NCBI RefSeq assembly: GCF_011745365.1
Contig: NW_024468914.1
Span: forward strand, 2,878,228-2,942,227
Direction of reading: 5' to 3'
Length of the DNA: 64,000 bases
DNA from: Cryphonectria parasitica EP155
Lineage: Eukaryota > Ascomycota > Sordariomycetes > Diaporthales > Cryphonectriaceae
Part shown: piece by piece, positions 1 to 12,332 of the stretch
Layout of the letters: every line of letters begins with the position of its first letter
Position numbering within the stretch: the stretch's first letter is position 1
The notes under the pieces: model-generated
Told to the model about the DNA's origin: nothing
Database searches by the model: none
Seen by the model: the letters and a program-made list of their open reading frames with translations, nothing else
Program-made: the position numbers and the translations under genes

Positions 1-331
1 CCATGAACAATGATTCGAGTTGCCAGAGGAGGTGATGCCGGGTCCACATGATCCAGAGATGATCAGTCAGCCGTTCAATGCCGGGTGATGATGAAGAAGA
101 ACAAGAATACGAAGATCATGCTGGTACTGTATGTTGACTTCTTGGATGCGGTCCAGGGTGGCGAGACCGGGTCGTGGAGTCCTGATCTTCATTGGCGAGG
201 TTGATCCCACCTCGCCGCACCGTCGGAGAGGGTCTGCTGCACTCGACATTCTTTCCTAAGTGCAGGGTTCACTCGGGTAGGCGGCAGAAGATCACAAGCA
301 AATCAATTAGAACCAGGAACATGACCGATAG

Positions 332-633
332 GAGTTGGTGGCGGTCATCTGGCACGTTTAGTCGCCGGCGCCCTTACGAAACAGCTGCAGGACCTGACAA
401 CTCCGAGCGCGCTTGATCTGCCGCTGGAGAGGGGATCGCGAACCAGCCAACCAACCCAATTTCATGATGACGGTGAAAGCGCCGAGTTCCAGATCCAGGC
501 CGGAAAGGCTGAGCGTGTGATCCTGGTTGTGCTAGGCCCGCTGCTCAAGATCTGTGTCGATGTAGTGCTGGTCTTTGCCGAGCCTACTCCTGTGACGGAA
601 GCTGTTTCGCTGGCCGATCATGTAATGGTGTAA
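332..633 (+). CDS. possible 3' exon of an unidentified gene (partial)
   Basis: An open frame runs from a plausible acceptor (GATAG ending at 331) to a TAA at 631-633, about 100 codons. The C-terminal half reads like protein, with a hydrophobic stretch (AERVILVVLGPLLKICVDVV) followed by a short polar tail. A preceding exon ending at 276 with donor GGTAGG would join in frame, but an in-frame stop at 183-185 means that exon must itself begin after another acceptor. I do not recognise the product. The rest of the gene would lie to the left of the window. The opposite strand also has an open frame in part of this stretch, so strand and reality are both uncertain. Confidence 0.3.
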
Positions 634-2401
634 CTCTGGGATGCCCGCGCACCCACCTTTCATCAGTCCCCACCCCTTCCTCCTTGTGCTACCAATCATG
701 CTCCTTCGGTAGCGTTGCCGGTGTACAGGTTACTGCTACTATGGTATTTGCTAGTTCTCCTAGTTCTATGATGATATGTACCTGAGAAATATAGTGATTG
801 TGCTTGACGTTTTAGCCATTCGGGGGATGGTTCAACAGATGAAAAACAAACCGCAGGTACTACAATAACCCACAGACTACACATAACAAATTCACCTTTC
901 CCCCTCTGGATCGGAAAACAGGCGGAGAAAGAAAGAGAAAGAGAAGGAAGAAGGAAAAAGACTGTTTCCATCAATGAATACCATTTAAAGTTTTGTCACC
1001 TGCAACAGATCAGGTAGGCAGCATATGAGAAGGCAGTACGGTAAGCTTAAAAAGAAGCGCAGGTGGGTTCCCCTGTCCGAGGCGTGGGGAACAGGGGTAA
1101 GATATCAGACATGCACTGGTAGCTAGTGGGTTTGCGGCTCTCTCTTCTCGACGTCGTCACTACCAACCACTCATCTCTCCAGTCACAATTACAGCCATTT
1201 CTGTCTACTATAGTTACAATTCTACTATGATTTACCATGTACTTACTATTACTCACCTCGGCAGTATCAAAATCCCTGATCCGTCTGTTCCCTCCCCCCC
1301 CCCCCTTCCTCTTTCCCCTTGGCTTCAGCCCCAACTCTTGTCCCAACTCTGTGTCTGTCAACCCAGCATCTGTTCGCCTCGTCTTCTCGTCGTCCAAGCC
1401 TGAATTTCATCTCTATGGCTTGCTGTTGGCATCACTGGATGACACTCTGGATCCGACGAACCCCTCTTTCTGATGATCGGGGATCTTGATCTTCTGCTGT
1501 CAACTCAACTTGATAAACTTACCGCTGTTGCTGCTGCTGCTGCTGCTGTCCCTGCTACTGCTTTGTCCGGGAGAATGTCTCCCCTGTGAGATGGTCGTGC
1601 ATCCAGCCTCGATGACGACCTAGACCTCTCTTTGGCGGTTAGCTCTGGGTGTCAAGCTGGGCCAGAGGATTCCACCAGCACTGCACTGCAAGGTAAAGAA
1701 GCATACCCAGGCGGGTCTGCGGTCGACGTGTGTGATAGGCACGGGTGCAATGCCAAACCCTGGCTCGGTTTCTCTAAAGTCCCTCTTCCATGGGAGGGGG
1801 TCCTGGTTGCCCCCATCGTGTCGACCAGGACCCATGCCGTTTCCCTACCGCTTGGCTTTGGGATGACAGCCCTTGATGGGGCTTGGCTCTGCGACGAGCT
1901 CGTCGTCGCATGTAGTTTCAACGCCGCGGGATCTCCATTTCCTATGCACTGCGCCGTTGCTTCATTCCAACTTCCCCCTCCTTGCCATCATGCCTCCCCA
2001 TAACCAGAGCCACGATACACTTGCTGCTGGTCATCATCCACCCTCCCCCTCGCCCCCCCGGCATGCCAAGAATGTTTCCCACACATTGTGCGACTCATAT
2101 AACTATCCCCCTTCTCCATCCGCTCCCCTCTGCTCATGATATCCCCTTCTGGTTTCCACCACCACTGACGCCGTGCCTTCCTTTCGTTCTCTCTCCTCAA
2201 GTTCTTGCCAGCCAAGAGGAAGATCACGTTGACCGTGCTTCTGGACTATCTTAGTACTTCTTAATAAGCCATACACAGCAACGGCTTCTATCACTCTCTT
2301 CTGTGTGCCGTCTTTTGTTCTTTCTCTCAACTTTATTCTTCCTTTTTAAAGCTTCCTGTGCTGCTGGTCTCCCCCATACACTCCTTGAAAAATCAGTCAC
2401 C
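634..2401. other. intergenic stretch upstream of the Egh16-like gene
   Basis: No supportable gene. It holds a 12-base C run (1294-1305), a CTG triplet run (1524-1549), and C/T-rich sequence from about 1980 to 2200 just before the downstream gene, typical of a fungal promoter and 5' leader. Several short frames occur but overlap on both strands and show no domain or codon-like pattern. Confidence 0.6.
1524..1549. repeat. CTG triplet microsatellite
   Basis: About eight CTG units with one TTG interruption. It is non-coding as far as I can see and lies upstream of the Egh16-like gene. Confidence 0.8.
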
Positions 2402-3336
2402 ATGATCTCCACCAAGACAATCCTCAGCTTCTCTGCCCTCGTGGCTGTGGCCTTCGCCAAGGGCAACACTGGCGGGAACACTGGCGGAAACACCGCCGCT
2501 GCCGACAGCACAACCCTCTCGGACAATGCTATCCAGAGCGGCTCTTTCCTCGATGGCAGCCAGGGCCTCGGCGCTGAGACCGGCCAGGCCTCCTCGACTA
2601 CCTCCCAGAACAACTTCATCAACTTCTGCTCTGGCAAGACCTTGACCAATGGTCTGCAGATCACCGATGGTTCTTGCAATGGTATTGGTATGTAGCATTA
2701 AGCTTCTCCATCATTGTGCATAGGGGACAAAGCTAACATGCTGTAGTCATGGGTGACATTCCTGCGAAGGCCACCATGATCTCGAGTATCATCACGTTCC
2801 CCCAGGAGGGCCAGACCATCCAGGAGAACCAGGACTTTAATATCAGCGTCCAGACCCAGAACTTGCAGGCCGGTTCTTTCACCAACGCTGATGCGACCTA
2901 CTACGCCGCCCCTCAACAGCTGAACGGTCAGGGCCAGGTTATTGGGCACACTCACATCACCGTTCAGGATCTCGGCAACTCCTTGAACCCGACGACCCCC
3001 CCAGATCCTACCCAGTTCGCCTTCTTCAAGGGTATCAACGATGCTGGAAACGGAGATGGGCTCCTCTCTGCCGCCGTCGCCGGTGGTCTCCCCGCAGGAA
3101 ACTTCCGCGTCTGCACGATGACCTCGGCTTCCAACCACCAGCCTGTCGTCATGCCTGTCGCCCAGCGCGGGTCGCAGGATGACTGCACCAAGTTCACCGT
3201 TCAGGCTGCTGGTGGTAACGCCAACAACGCTGGCGGCAACAACGGAAAAAACAACAACAAGGCCCGCTTCAGGAGCGCAACAAACACCAAGCGTGACCGC
3301 CTCGCCAACATCAAGGCTCGTGAGTTCATAGCCTGA
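2402..3336 (+). CDS. Egh16/MAS (GAS1/GAS2)-type secreted protein
   Basis: Two exons, 2402-2687 and 2747-3336, with donor GTATGT, a CTAAC branch site near 2733 and acceptor TGTAG. The junction makes a GTC codon (GIVMGD) and a 291-residue product. An N-terminal signal peptide (about residues 1-19) is followed by GNTGGNTGGNT. The body contains four cysteines and family-like segments such as NFCSGKTLTNGLQ, DGSCNGIVMGD, TFPQEGQTI and FRVCTMT. It ends in an unusual Asn/Gly-rich then Arg/Lys-rich tail. This matches the Egh16-like family (formerly DUF3129), which includes powdery-mildew Egh16 and the Magnaporthe appressorium proteins GAS1/GAS2. Members are secreted or appressorium-associated and their biochemistry is unknown. 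The in-frame extension upstream of 2402 lacks a signal-like start, so 2402 is the better start. The role here is inferred from family membership only. Confidence 0.85.
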
Positions 3337-5087
3337 TGTGGTCTCAGATCGAAACCGATGTGCGAGGAGGGTCGAGTGGGGAGGGGCAGTATGTTAGACC
3401 AGGCTTTGGTCCAACATGCTGAGGTGTGAGATTTCTTGAGAAGAAGATGGTGGTTGTTGGGAGCGCTCGGACGCCAGGTGAGATGGGAAACACTGGGTAT
3501 AGAGCCGGCATGGTGTAATTATTGCAGCAACTGCGGGCTTATGATGACTGCATATTCTACACGAATTTCCTGTTATTGAATCAAAACTTATCATACCAAT
3601 TTTCTCTTCAATTTCAACACTTTTCAATTTTCAACTTTTAGCAACCGGTCCAAGCCTTGTTCACATTTCGGTTCACTTAGCATTGAATACGTAATTACAC
3701 TTTGACAATGACATGGAAGCCAATATGTGCGCCTCAACTCATATTTTGGTTCAATCAACCCCCCCTCTTCTAATAACGACACAAAAAGGGAAATAACAAT
3801 TACAGCTCACTCGTCTCCGCGTCAAAATTTGCACGCACCTGGACAGCGTATCGCTCATGTCGGGCCTATTTCTATAGAGACGCGAAACCAGGCACAGCAA
3901 ATTACAGGTCGAACTCTTGGAAGTTTCGGCTCCCGCCACCAAGCCTACATATGAAACCTGAGACGAGAAACGACCTAGTAAATTCTTCGGATGATCCGCC
4001 GTCCGAGACCCGTCTGATGCCCGTTATTTCTTGTCATATCGTCCAAACAGTACTTGATCAGCCAATGACTATGCGAGGTCAGATAATTAATCAAGCCGAT
4101 ACTTCAGGGTATGGAGGAAGAGAGCGTTGAGTGGGGGACCGCGAGACCATTCCTGCAGCCGCTGTATATGCGAACTGATTGATCTAAATAGATGATTACG
4201 CTTCTGAAAGATCAAGAATCTGGACTGCCAGTGGTTCTCTGACAAAACTTGGCCAAACACCTGCAGTGCAATATCTCTGGCACTCATTTATCTGATTATA
4301 GGTTTCTCGCATTTTCTTGTCTGGTTTCAAATGTCTTTGTTCTTTTCCTTTTGAAGAAAAAATTTAACAGACTGGGGACTTGAAGTTATGGGAAGGCGGC
4401 GTAGATGTGATGCACACCTTTGACTTTGGCCGAGCAAGACATAATCTTGTTGGGGCATATAGGATATTTTGTGACTAACACAGAACAGACATAAATATTA
4501 CGGTATATATAATGAAGTATATTTGTATGATTGTACAGGAGAGTGTGTATTATCGAGAACCAAGGAGACAAGTATGGCGAATGGCTACACATGTTCGGTA
4601 CATACTCAGGTACTAAGTACGGAGGACCAGGAATGTATGTTGCCCAGCTCGGACCGACAGTGCATGCCAATTGCCATAAGCCGTAGATTGCAATCCTGCT
4701 TATTCATGACAGATAAATGAATTTCTTGGAAACACACAGAGCGACACAAATATGAACTCTAGGACAAATGTAATATGCGAAATCACTTTGAAGTATTTGC
4801 AGTCAAGGTTGGAAGAACCACATCTTCTAAAGGATCTGGTCGCTAGTCCAGGGTTAGGGTTCCTCCCACCGGTGCCGACCCGGCGCGAGATGTCAGGAAA
4901 TTTGCGGCATCGAGTTTAGAGCTGCAGACGACCTACCACGCGACCATACCTACCACCTGTGCGAGAGCGACGGATACTTCCAGTAATAGCCGACCACTCC
5001 ACACCTCCTCACATCCTTTGCGCGAGGCAGAAAGGACAAGAATAAGGGCCAAGGCCAGGACCGTTTTCACATCAGGCTGTGTCTCCA
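3337..5087. other. intergenic stretch, AT-richer
   Basis: It holds the 3' flank of the Egh16-like gene, an AT-rich middle (about 3540-4560), a GTAC-word group at 4595-4622 and, from about 4840, the GC-rich promoter of the uS17m gene. No reading frame shows recognisable protein features on either strand. Confidence 0.6.
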
Positions 5088-5734
5088 ATGGCCTCCGCGG
5101 CCCTCGCAACTGCCTCCGGGGAGGTCATCAAGACCGCGCCGGGCAGGTTCTCACGGGTAGCGACCGGCGTCGTGATATCGGCAGGGCTGGCAGCCAAGAC
5201 CGTCAAGGTCCAGATTGGAGGGGAAGAGTGGAATAAGAAAGTGAAAAAGGTACGGCGACCCCCCCCCCCCTCCAATTCTCTTTCAATCTCTCCGTCTATG
5301 AGCTCTCTCGTCTCTTTTTTCCTCCTTCGTTTCTTTCGCTGACTTTCATCTTCTTGCGCCTTTAGTACTTCAAAAAACCAGAATCCCACCTTGTCCATGA
5401 TCCCAACAACTCCGTACGGACAGGCGACGTCGTCGAGATCGTGTCTGGATGGCGCTCGTCCAAGAGGAAGCGCTTCGTGGTCAACCGAATAATAGCACCC
5501 TTTGGCCCCCCCGTCGAGGAGAGGCCACCAGTGCCGACACAGCAGGAGAGGGAGGCTGCGCATGCTGTCAAGCGAGGAAAGAAGCTTGAGAGAAAGGAGC
5601 TGAGGGCGAAGGCAGCGCAGTTGGAAAAGAAGGTAGCAAGAGCGGCCAAACTTACCGAGGATATCACAAGGGCAGCATGGAAGATGAGGTTGATAAACCG
5701 GGCGGAGTTGACGGGTCCTGTTCCTCTACGATAG
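5088..5734 (+). CDS. mrps17: mitochondrial ribosomal protein uS17m (S17)
   Basis: Two exons, 5088-5249 and 5366-5734, giving 176 residues. The intron starts GTACGG, contains a 12-C run, and ends TTTAG with a GCTGAC branch-like site. The N-terminal half has the S17 OB-fold pattern: GVVISAGLAAKTVKVQI, then YFKKPESHLVHDPNN and TGDVVEIVSGW. The C-terminal extension is Lys/Arg-rich and helical. S17 binds 16S-type rRNA in the small subunit; the divergent eukaryotic sequence and long basic tail point to the mitochondrial rather than the cytosolic form. The ATG at 5088 follows CCA and is the first Met in the frame. It is convergent with the AAA ATPase gene, whose stop lies 282 bp away. Confidence 0.85.
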
Positions 5735-6015
5735 ACATTCGATTGGGCCGATGAGCCAAAGTGGTAGCAGGTTTTACGGTTGTGGTATTTTGTGGAGTAG
5801 TAACCCCATACAACAGATGGATCATTGAAGTGTGTATATTCACGAGGCTCGTGTACTGTATCGATGGGATGGTAGAAGCAGGCCTGCTTGTACTGTGCAA
5901 ATGCAAAATAAGGGCCAACAGACTCGGCGTTGGCGCCAATACCACCTCCAGCGCCGCGAGCAGATATCACAGCGATAGCAAGTGGAAGGTAACTGTGTTG
6001 GTCCATCTTGGACGG

Positions 6016-8621
6016 TCAACCTCCACGCTCCCCAAACTCCTTCGCCCAGTCCTCGTGCTCCTTCAAACCCGACTGGCTCACGCTGGGCCGGATCGTGGCC
6101 AGACTAGCAACAAAGTCTGCTAGTTCGATAGGCCTGATTTCCTCCATTGTCATGTGCAGTAGTGCCTCACCGAGAGATCTTAGAGGGCCCATGGCGGCGT
6201 CTTTGGCGAGAGCCGTCATGTCAGAACCTGAGAAGCCTACTCTGGATTAGAATCGTGGTTTCTAGTGATGAAAGGGCTCAAAAGCAATTGCTTACCATCC
6301 GTCAGCTCGACGAGCTTAGCCAGATCGTCGTCTGTCAAGCTGTGGTTTTGTTGGCCGAGCAAGTTCTGAAGTTGAACAGCCCTAGTCTCGGCCTCAGGCA
6401 GGGGAATGTACTGCCTCCTGACGAATCTCCGACGGGCGGCCTCGTCAATAGACCAGGGAAGATTTGTGGCCGCGAGTACAAGCACACGGTTGGGATCGCC
6501 CCGGTCTTTTTCTCCCGATTCTCGGCCAGCCGCTGCCCGCTGAAGGTCACTCCACTGGATGAGGAACTCTGTCTTGATTCTCCTAGTCGCCTCGTGTTCA
6601 CCAGATCCAGACCGTTGCGACAACAGTGAGTCGATTTCGTCGACGAAGATGATGCTGGGTGCCAGAACCTTGGCGAGACCGAACAAGGCCCGGACCAGTT
6701 TTTCTGACTCCCCCAGATACTTGCTTGTCAGGCTACTGGCCGAGATAGAGAAAAATGTCGACTTCGATTCCGTAGCAACAGCTCGTGCCAACATCGTCTT
6801 ACCCGTACCAGGGGGCCCGAACAACAACATGCCTCTTGCCGGTTCTCGAAGTCCCATGAAAAGGTCAGGCCTTAGGAAGGGATAAACAACGGCCTCACGC
6901 AGCGCATTCTTCGCTACTTCAAGCCCAGCAATATCATTCCAGTGCACTTCATCGCCCTGAACAACGATTTCGTTTAGAATTTGTTTGGCTGCGCTCCTGT
7001 CCACCCCAGGTGGAAGGTTCTTCATGACTGCGTGTTTCCTCTTCTTCCATGACGCTTCTGGACTGGATTCTTCCGAAGCTGATTCCTCTGAGACATTCTG
7101 AGAGTTTGAGCGCGAGTTGCTTCTGGAGTTCATGACCAAGGACCGCTCCTTCTGTGAGACCTTTCTACGGGGACGAGAAGGGACGAGGTCAGGATCACTC
7201 CCCTCCCCACTGGAGTCGGATGTGGTTTTTCGAAGGGGGGTTGACTTCCGGCGGTGCTCCAAGTTCGGGCTCGATGTGTGCTCTCGATGTGATCTGCTTG
7301 GCTTCCGATGGATTGGGAGGCTCGTGCTGCTGGTCGTTTTGTTGTCATACCGGCCCTGCGCAAGATCTTCTCTTCGGTAGGGTCTAGACGAGGCCCCTCT
7401 GCTGTGATCGGGGTTTGTGCGGTGTCGTGAAGTGCGCTCTGGCTCTCGGGCTTCTAATGCTAGACCGGTGAGAGCACTCGATGCAGCGCTGACAGAAAGC
7501 GCAGACGGTCGGGAGAATAGCTCATCTGGACGCGCCGAGTCGAAGCTATGCCTTGCCCCTGATGGTTCTGCTGGCGTAGCATCCTCTTCGTCCCTATGCT
7601 TCACCAGCCGACGGGTGTGACTGTCCCATTGCCGAGCGGGAGAAGCATCAGCTCTCTTGATACCGGACTCGACAGAGTCGTAATACGGGAGTGGCCGAGT
7701 GCGATCTGCCGCCGCCGCCGCCGCGGCGTCCGGAAAGCCTCGCTGCGATGCCACGTCTCTCGAACCGAGGGCGCTCCATGCCAAGGTCGCAGCTTTGCTT
7801 GCCCCAGGCTCGTCTGAGAGCTTTTGGGGAATCGAACGGCGTTTTGCGGACCTGTCGCCTGTCTTGCCCGAGCGGAGCGTGGTTCTCATGGTGTACTTGT
7901 CCGGGCTTGGGGACCGCGAAATTTTGCGAGGAGAATTTGTATAATATGAGGGTAGCCTGGAGGAAGACGAGGAGGGACCAGCCTCGGCCCCAGCCCACCT
8001 CGGTCCCACCACAGCCTGCTCAGATGACGTTCTCGTGGCGAGGGAGGGCCGAGGTGGGAGGGCTGGCCGAGACAGCTCAGGGTATGTGATTGCTGGTATG
8101 GTTCCGTCGCCAATCCAGCCCTTGTTGCCGCTAGGCGTGCGCCGTGCCTGGAGGTCTGACGGAACAATGTATTCGACCATTTTGCCGTCCGTTGGTGTCT
8201 TGGGACTGTACACTGCGTCGTCCTCGCGGGAGATCCTGAGGGCTTCTAACAAGTCTATCCTCTCTTTGCATTGCAACTCCAGCTTCTTCAGACTTTCGAT
8301 CAGGGCCTTCTCGGTCTCGGATTTTGGGACATAGCTGGACGTGACTTTATGTGCATTGTGTTCGGAGATATTCTCGAGCGCTGTCTTCCAGCAGCGCATG
8401 GCTTCTTTCTCGTTACCCTGTGACGAAGGGGTTAGTGGACACGCGAATTCTCTTGCACGATGGGACCGTCGACGAGACTATACCTGACCCTCATAGTACA
8501 CAGCAGTACTGCACGTTAGATAACTCTCGTCGTATATCTTCTGCAGGGCAGGCAGGGCAGCCTTGTTCCGAAGCATTGTGTCGCACCCCAAACCATCCCT
8601 CCACAATGGACTGTAACTCAT
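6016..8621 (-). CDS. Sap1/Vps4-type AAA ATPase with N-terminal MIT region
   Basis: Three exons on the minus strand: 8621-8484, 8417-6296 and 6236-6016, about 826 residues from the Met at 8621. Introns are GTATAG...CACAG and GTAAGC...AGTAG. The first exon and the start of the second form the C-terminal part of a MIT-like domain ([20 protein letters not shown], then [16 protein letters not shown]). A long Ser/Arg/Pro-rich linker follows, then one meiotic-clade AAA domain: Walker A GPPGTGKT (about 578-585), Walker [12 protein letters not shown] (about 633) and the ARRRF motif, ending with a Vps4-like helix. Closest named relatives are yeast Sap1 and the Vps4/spastin/fidgetin group, which remodel ESCRT-III or microtubules; the substrate here is unknown. 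The N-terminus is doubtful: the first MIT helix seems to lie in another frame just upstream (see findings), so the true start may be farther out. Confidence 0.82.
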
Positions 8622-9251
8622 GAGCTAGGCATACGCAGGCTCTTTTCCTCTGTACTGTTGGCCCGGTGAGCAGTGTGACGGCGTCAACTTGGTGTCGTTC
8701 CACCTGCACTCGAGAGGCAGAGAGGGAGAGGTCGGCGTGGGGCCGAGTCGTTCGTTGCTAGCTGGCGTGGAGGGTCGAGTAGCCTCTCTTCAGCATGAAC
8801 GCACAGTCGAAAGTGAAAAAAGGCCGCCTTGTACGCCTATGGTATGGTTGCTTGACACAGGCGGCGCGGCAGTCCCAGGTGACGTAGTTTTAGGTAGGGT
8901 CGCTGTTGTGTGCTATATGTACATTTACTACGGTACTTATGCTTAGCGATTTCCTCCGCTGCCACTTTGCAGGGTCTACTCCGCTTTGCAACCCAGCCCC
9001 CCCACATCAGCACAGGATAACATCAACCTATTTGGGAACAGACCTCGCATGCGGCCAGCTCCTATTCTTAGCGGTGCAGAATCCACGACAGCCACCCAAT
9101 ATTACAATCTCAAAATAAGCAGCAGAGGATAGTGTCTCCTTGGGCACGATGTACTTGTTTGCATATTACGCAGTTGATTGTTTGAGTAGTAGTTTCGATA
9201 CAGTGGTTCAAATGACCAAATTGACTGAGAGCTACTTGTCTTGGAAGTGGA
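8622..9251. other. spacer between AAA ATPase start and COG6 end
   Basis: The first 100 bases may still be coding for the AAA ATPase if the frame break described in findings is real. The rest is probably its promoter, with a GTAC-word group at 8916-8940, and the 3' flank of COG6. No separate gene is seen. Confidence 0.55.
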
Positions 9252-11447
9252 TCACGAGAGCAACACTCGGATCTCATCAGCTGTCCTGGGAAATGCAGTG
9301 CGCAGGCTCTGATCCCCGCCGTCGTCTGAACTACCCTGCAGATCAAGCCATTCGTCTGCGGACATAAGCATATCCTCAAGACGCCCGAAATCAATACAGA
9401 ACCTCTCAGCTGCTTCCTCTGTAATCTCTCGACCCAGGCGTGAGTCCTGGAGTTCTTGCACATTCTCCACAGCGTCCATGAGAGCAGAGGCAAGGAAGTT
9501 ATCCAGTGTACGACTTGCGATCTCCAACGCCGCTGGTTGGAAAGGCTCCAGTGTCCGCATTTTTTCAAAGTTCTTCTTTTGGTCCGAGAGCGAGTCCAGA
9601 GCCGTGAAGAGCGCGTCAAGACCCGACTCATTCCTGAAGAACAGATATTGATTGTTGACCAACTCCTGAGACTGCTGGTCTACCTCTTTGCGGAGCTCAT
9701 CTGTGCGCCCTTGAGTGAAATCAAACCCCGACAGCACCGCAATGGCCGCATTTGCACAGTTGATCGAGAAGATGGCTCTTGCTGGGTGTTCCAAGGTTTT
9801 CGCCATGCTTTCGCAACCTGACATGAAAGGATCCAAAGCCTCGGCCACGATCGGCTGAAAATCCGCTTCCCGGCTACCATTCGACGCCAGAGATGTGTCG
9901 TACGTCTTCATCACTGCAGATAATTGGTCGAAAGCTTCGCGTAAGAACTCTGGAGGCTCTAGGCTTGACGGCCTCTGCTGGAATTCGGTCTGTAGATTGC
10001 CCACGTAGTCTCTCATCAACGATCGGAATTGGCGCAAGGCTTCGGATTCGAGACCTTGTAATGCCTCTACCAGTACTGAGTCTGGGCTGAGTAACCTAGA
10101 AAATGTGACCCGGTAGAAGTTGAGGAGATTGGACAGCCTATAGGCTAGAATGACCTCTTCGTTCGTCTGAATCACTTGTTCAACGCGTTGGCGTAAAATC
10201 CTGGCAGCGCCGGACATGTCCCGGTCAACCAACTCATTAAGAGCCGTAACAGGGTCGAAAGTAGCAACCTCTTCATTGCCATCCTCGGCGAAATGCCATA
10301 TTTCGTTTTCTCGTCCAGCCTGGATGCCCTTGGCGATCTCATCTCCTTCGGCGACGAAGAGAATCTCCAGAGCCTCGCGTTCACTGACAGCAGCGGAGTG
10401 TATCCACGCAAGCATATCTCCCACATATCGCAATGGGTCGTGAGCGGCGAGCTCGATTGGTTTGACTGATCGGTCTTGAACACCAGAAGGGGAAGAGCCT
10501 TTCAATGCGGTGAAGAAAGCATCCGATAGAACTTGTTCCCTGGTCTCGGCAAAGACATCCAGACAGCTCTGGAAGAGGGACGGACGCTCAGCCAGCACGC
10601 GAAGCGCCCGCCGTATGGATGACCCCATCTGAGGGTTCTCGAGGTTGAGGGTCTTGAATGCACGCTGGATCCACCTGTACAGCTTTTGGAAGGCCAGGTT
10701 GAGGTTCTTGGAGGTTTGTTCCATGATCTCGAGCCCAAGAGCCTGATTCTCAAAGCCAAGCAGAGTCTCGCAGTCCTTGCGTATCCTCTTGGCCTTGGTG
10801 AGAACAGCAAAGAACTGGTCATCGACTGGCTCTGCAGTTGAGGTCAACACCGCTAATTCGTCTTCGGAAAGGGAGAAATGCTTGTTGAAAGCCACAAGAA
10901 GCTGCTGCTTGGTCTCAACCTGACGACGCTGTGTCATGAGAGTCGAGGCGTCATCAATAACGGACGATGTCGCGTTATGAGCTGCAGAGATATGAATCTT
11001 CATCTCATCGTAACTCTTGTTGAGCTTGGTAATAGTGGCACCTATTCGTCGGAGTTGCTAAGAGTACCTCCCAGTTAGACAAGAGCTCCATGGAAGGGCT
11101 AATCATGGGGTGGTGCTCACATCGGAAACCTTGCCGAACTCAGCAATGATGTCTCCATTACTTTCAATGACCTCCTTCTGGAGATGCAGCCGCAGCTGCC
11201 GCCTTGTGGCGGCAGAGTTAGCGATCCCGCGCCCATCTAAGAGCGATAGAGCGTCACGAAACTCAGAATCGGCGTAGGATGTAGCTAATACGGTAGTGAC
11301 TTTGGATGAGAAAGGATTGGAGCCTCTGAATGATGAGGATGTTGGCGTTTGCGGGATTGAGGGACTGCCAGAGACGGTGGTGTCGCCTGGCGGTGGCGAG
11401 CGCAAGGGAAGCTGGCTCAGAGAAAGGGATGTGTCTGAAGTCATCAT
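9252..11447 (-). CDS. cog6: conserved oligomeric Golgi complex subunit 6
   Basis: Two exons on the minus strand, 11447-11121 and 11057-9252, joined in phase 0 ([24 protein letters not shown]), giving about 710 residues. Donor GTGAGC and acceptor CTTAG are clear. The sequence follows the COG6 pattern: a Ser/Pro-rich N-terminus, the [20 protein letters not shown] region, a coiled coil, then a conserved helical body with [15 protein letters not shown] and [17 protein letters not shown]6 belongs to lobe B of the COG tether, which captures intra-Golgi retrograde vesicles and in yeast is needed for normal Cvt and autophagosome formation. A second Met three bases into the ORF (11444) is an equally good start. 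It is divergent from ATG9, with 885 bp between the starts. Confidence 0.9.
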
Positions 11448-12332
11448 CGCCGCATACTCCTTGCGTGAGTTGTTCGCCTCGATGGATCAGATAATAGCGG
11501 ACTGCTAACAGAAATAGAATCACACCAAGGCTGGAGCAGGCTTGGAGTGGACGTTTTGCTTCAGCAAGAGACGCTCTTGTTAGATTCGTTTGTAAAAGGA
11601 CGTGCGTAGATTTTCATGTCTCTATGATGGACTTGAGGAGAGTCTGAGTGCCGGGGGCGGATAGGAAGGGAATGTCTATAAATTCAACTCACATACAGTA
11701 TACAAGACTTATGAGATACCTCAAACTTGGTGAGAACAAATTCATAGACGCGCGCCCTGAACCGTGTCATATTCGGAAGCTACACGGGACCACCCCCCCC
11801 CCCTGGGGCCCGGGCGACAGGGGCTCCTAAGTACTTACTGTAGTACCTACACCAGGTTGCGGCCGATCCTTACCGCCTGCCATCCCAGGGGGTCATCGTC
11901 ATAGTACCCGATAAGATAAGACCCCATGGTCCTTTGGCGTAGGCAGACTGGCAGATGGTCACCCGGCCTCCTCCAACCTGACAACTGTGTTGCACACGTC
12001 AACATATTTCGTTAGATCAAACCTCCTTGTGACAACTCCGCGTGCCTGCCTAGCAAAGAAAGCTATTCAGCACAGTGGCCCTCGCACCCAGCTCAGTTCT
12101 CTTACCACTTACTCCTCTTGCCCCTCCCCCCATCCAGACTTGGAGAGCGGCCTCGCAACGGTGACAGTTAGCAAGCGACGAACGCCCAACTAGCGACTGA
12201 CCTGACGAGCCCCCTCTTCTTTTCACACGTTGACCGTGCCCGACTCTTCCGGAAATGTTGCTACCATGATTTCAAGCCGGATGCGAAACCAACAGACATA
12301 AATGAACTACCGTGTCGGTGCGATACCCGACT
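11448..12332. promoter_or_regulatory. shared divergent promoter region COG6 / ATG9
   Basis: This spacer lies between two divergent starts. It contains an 11-base C run (11793-11803) and a GTAC-word group AGTACTTACTGTAGTACCTAC (about 11829-11850). No reading frame of note. Promoter function is inferred from gene orientation. Confidence 0.6.
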
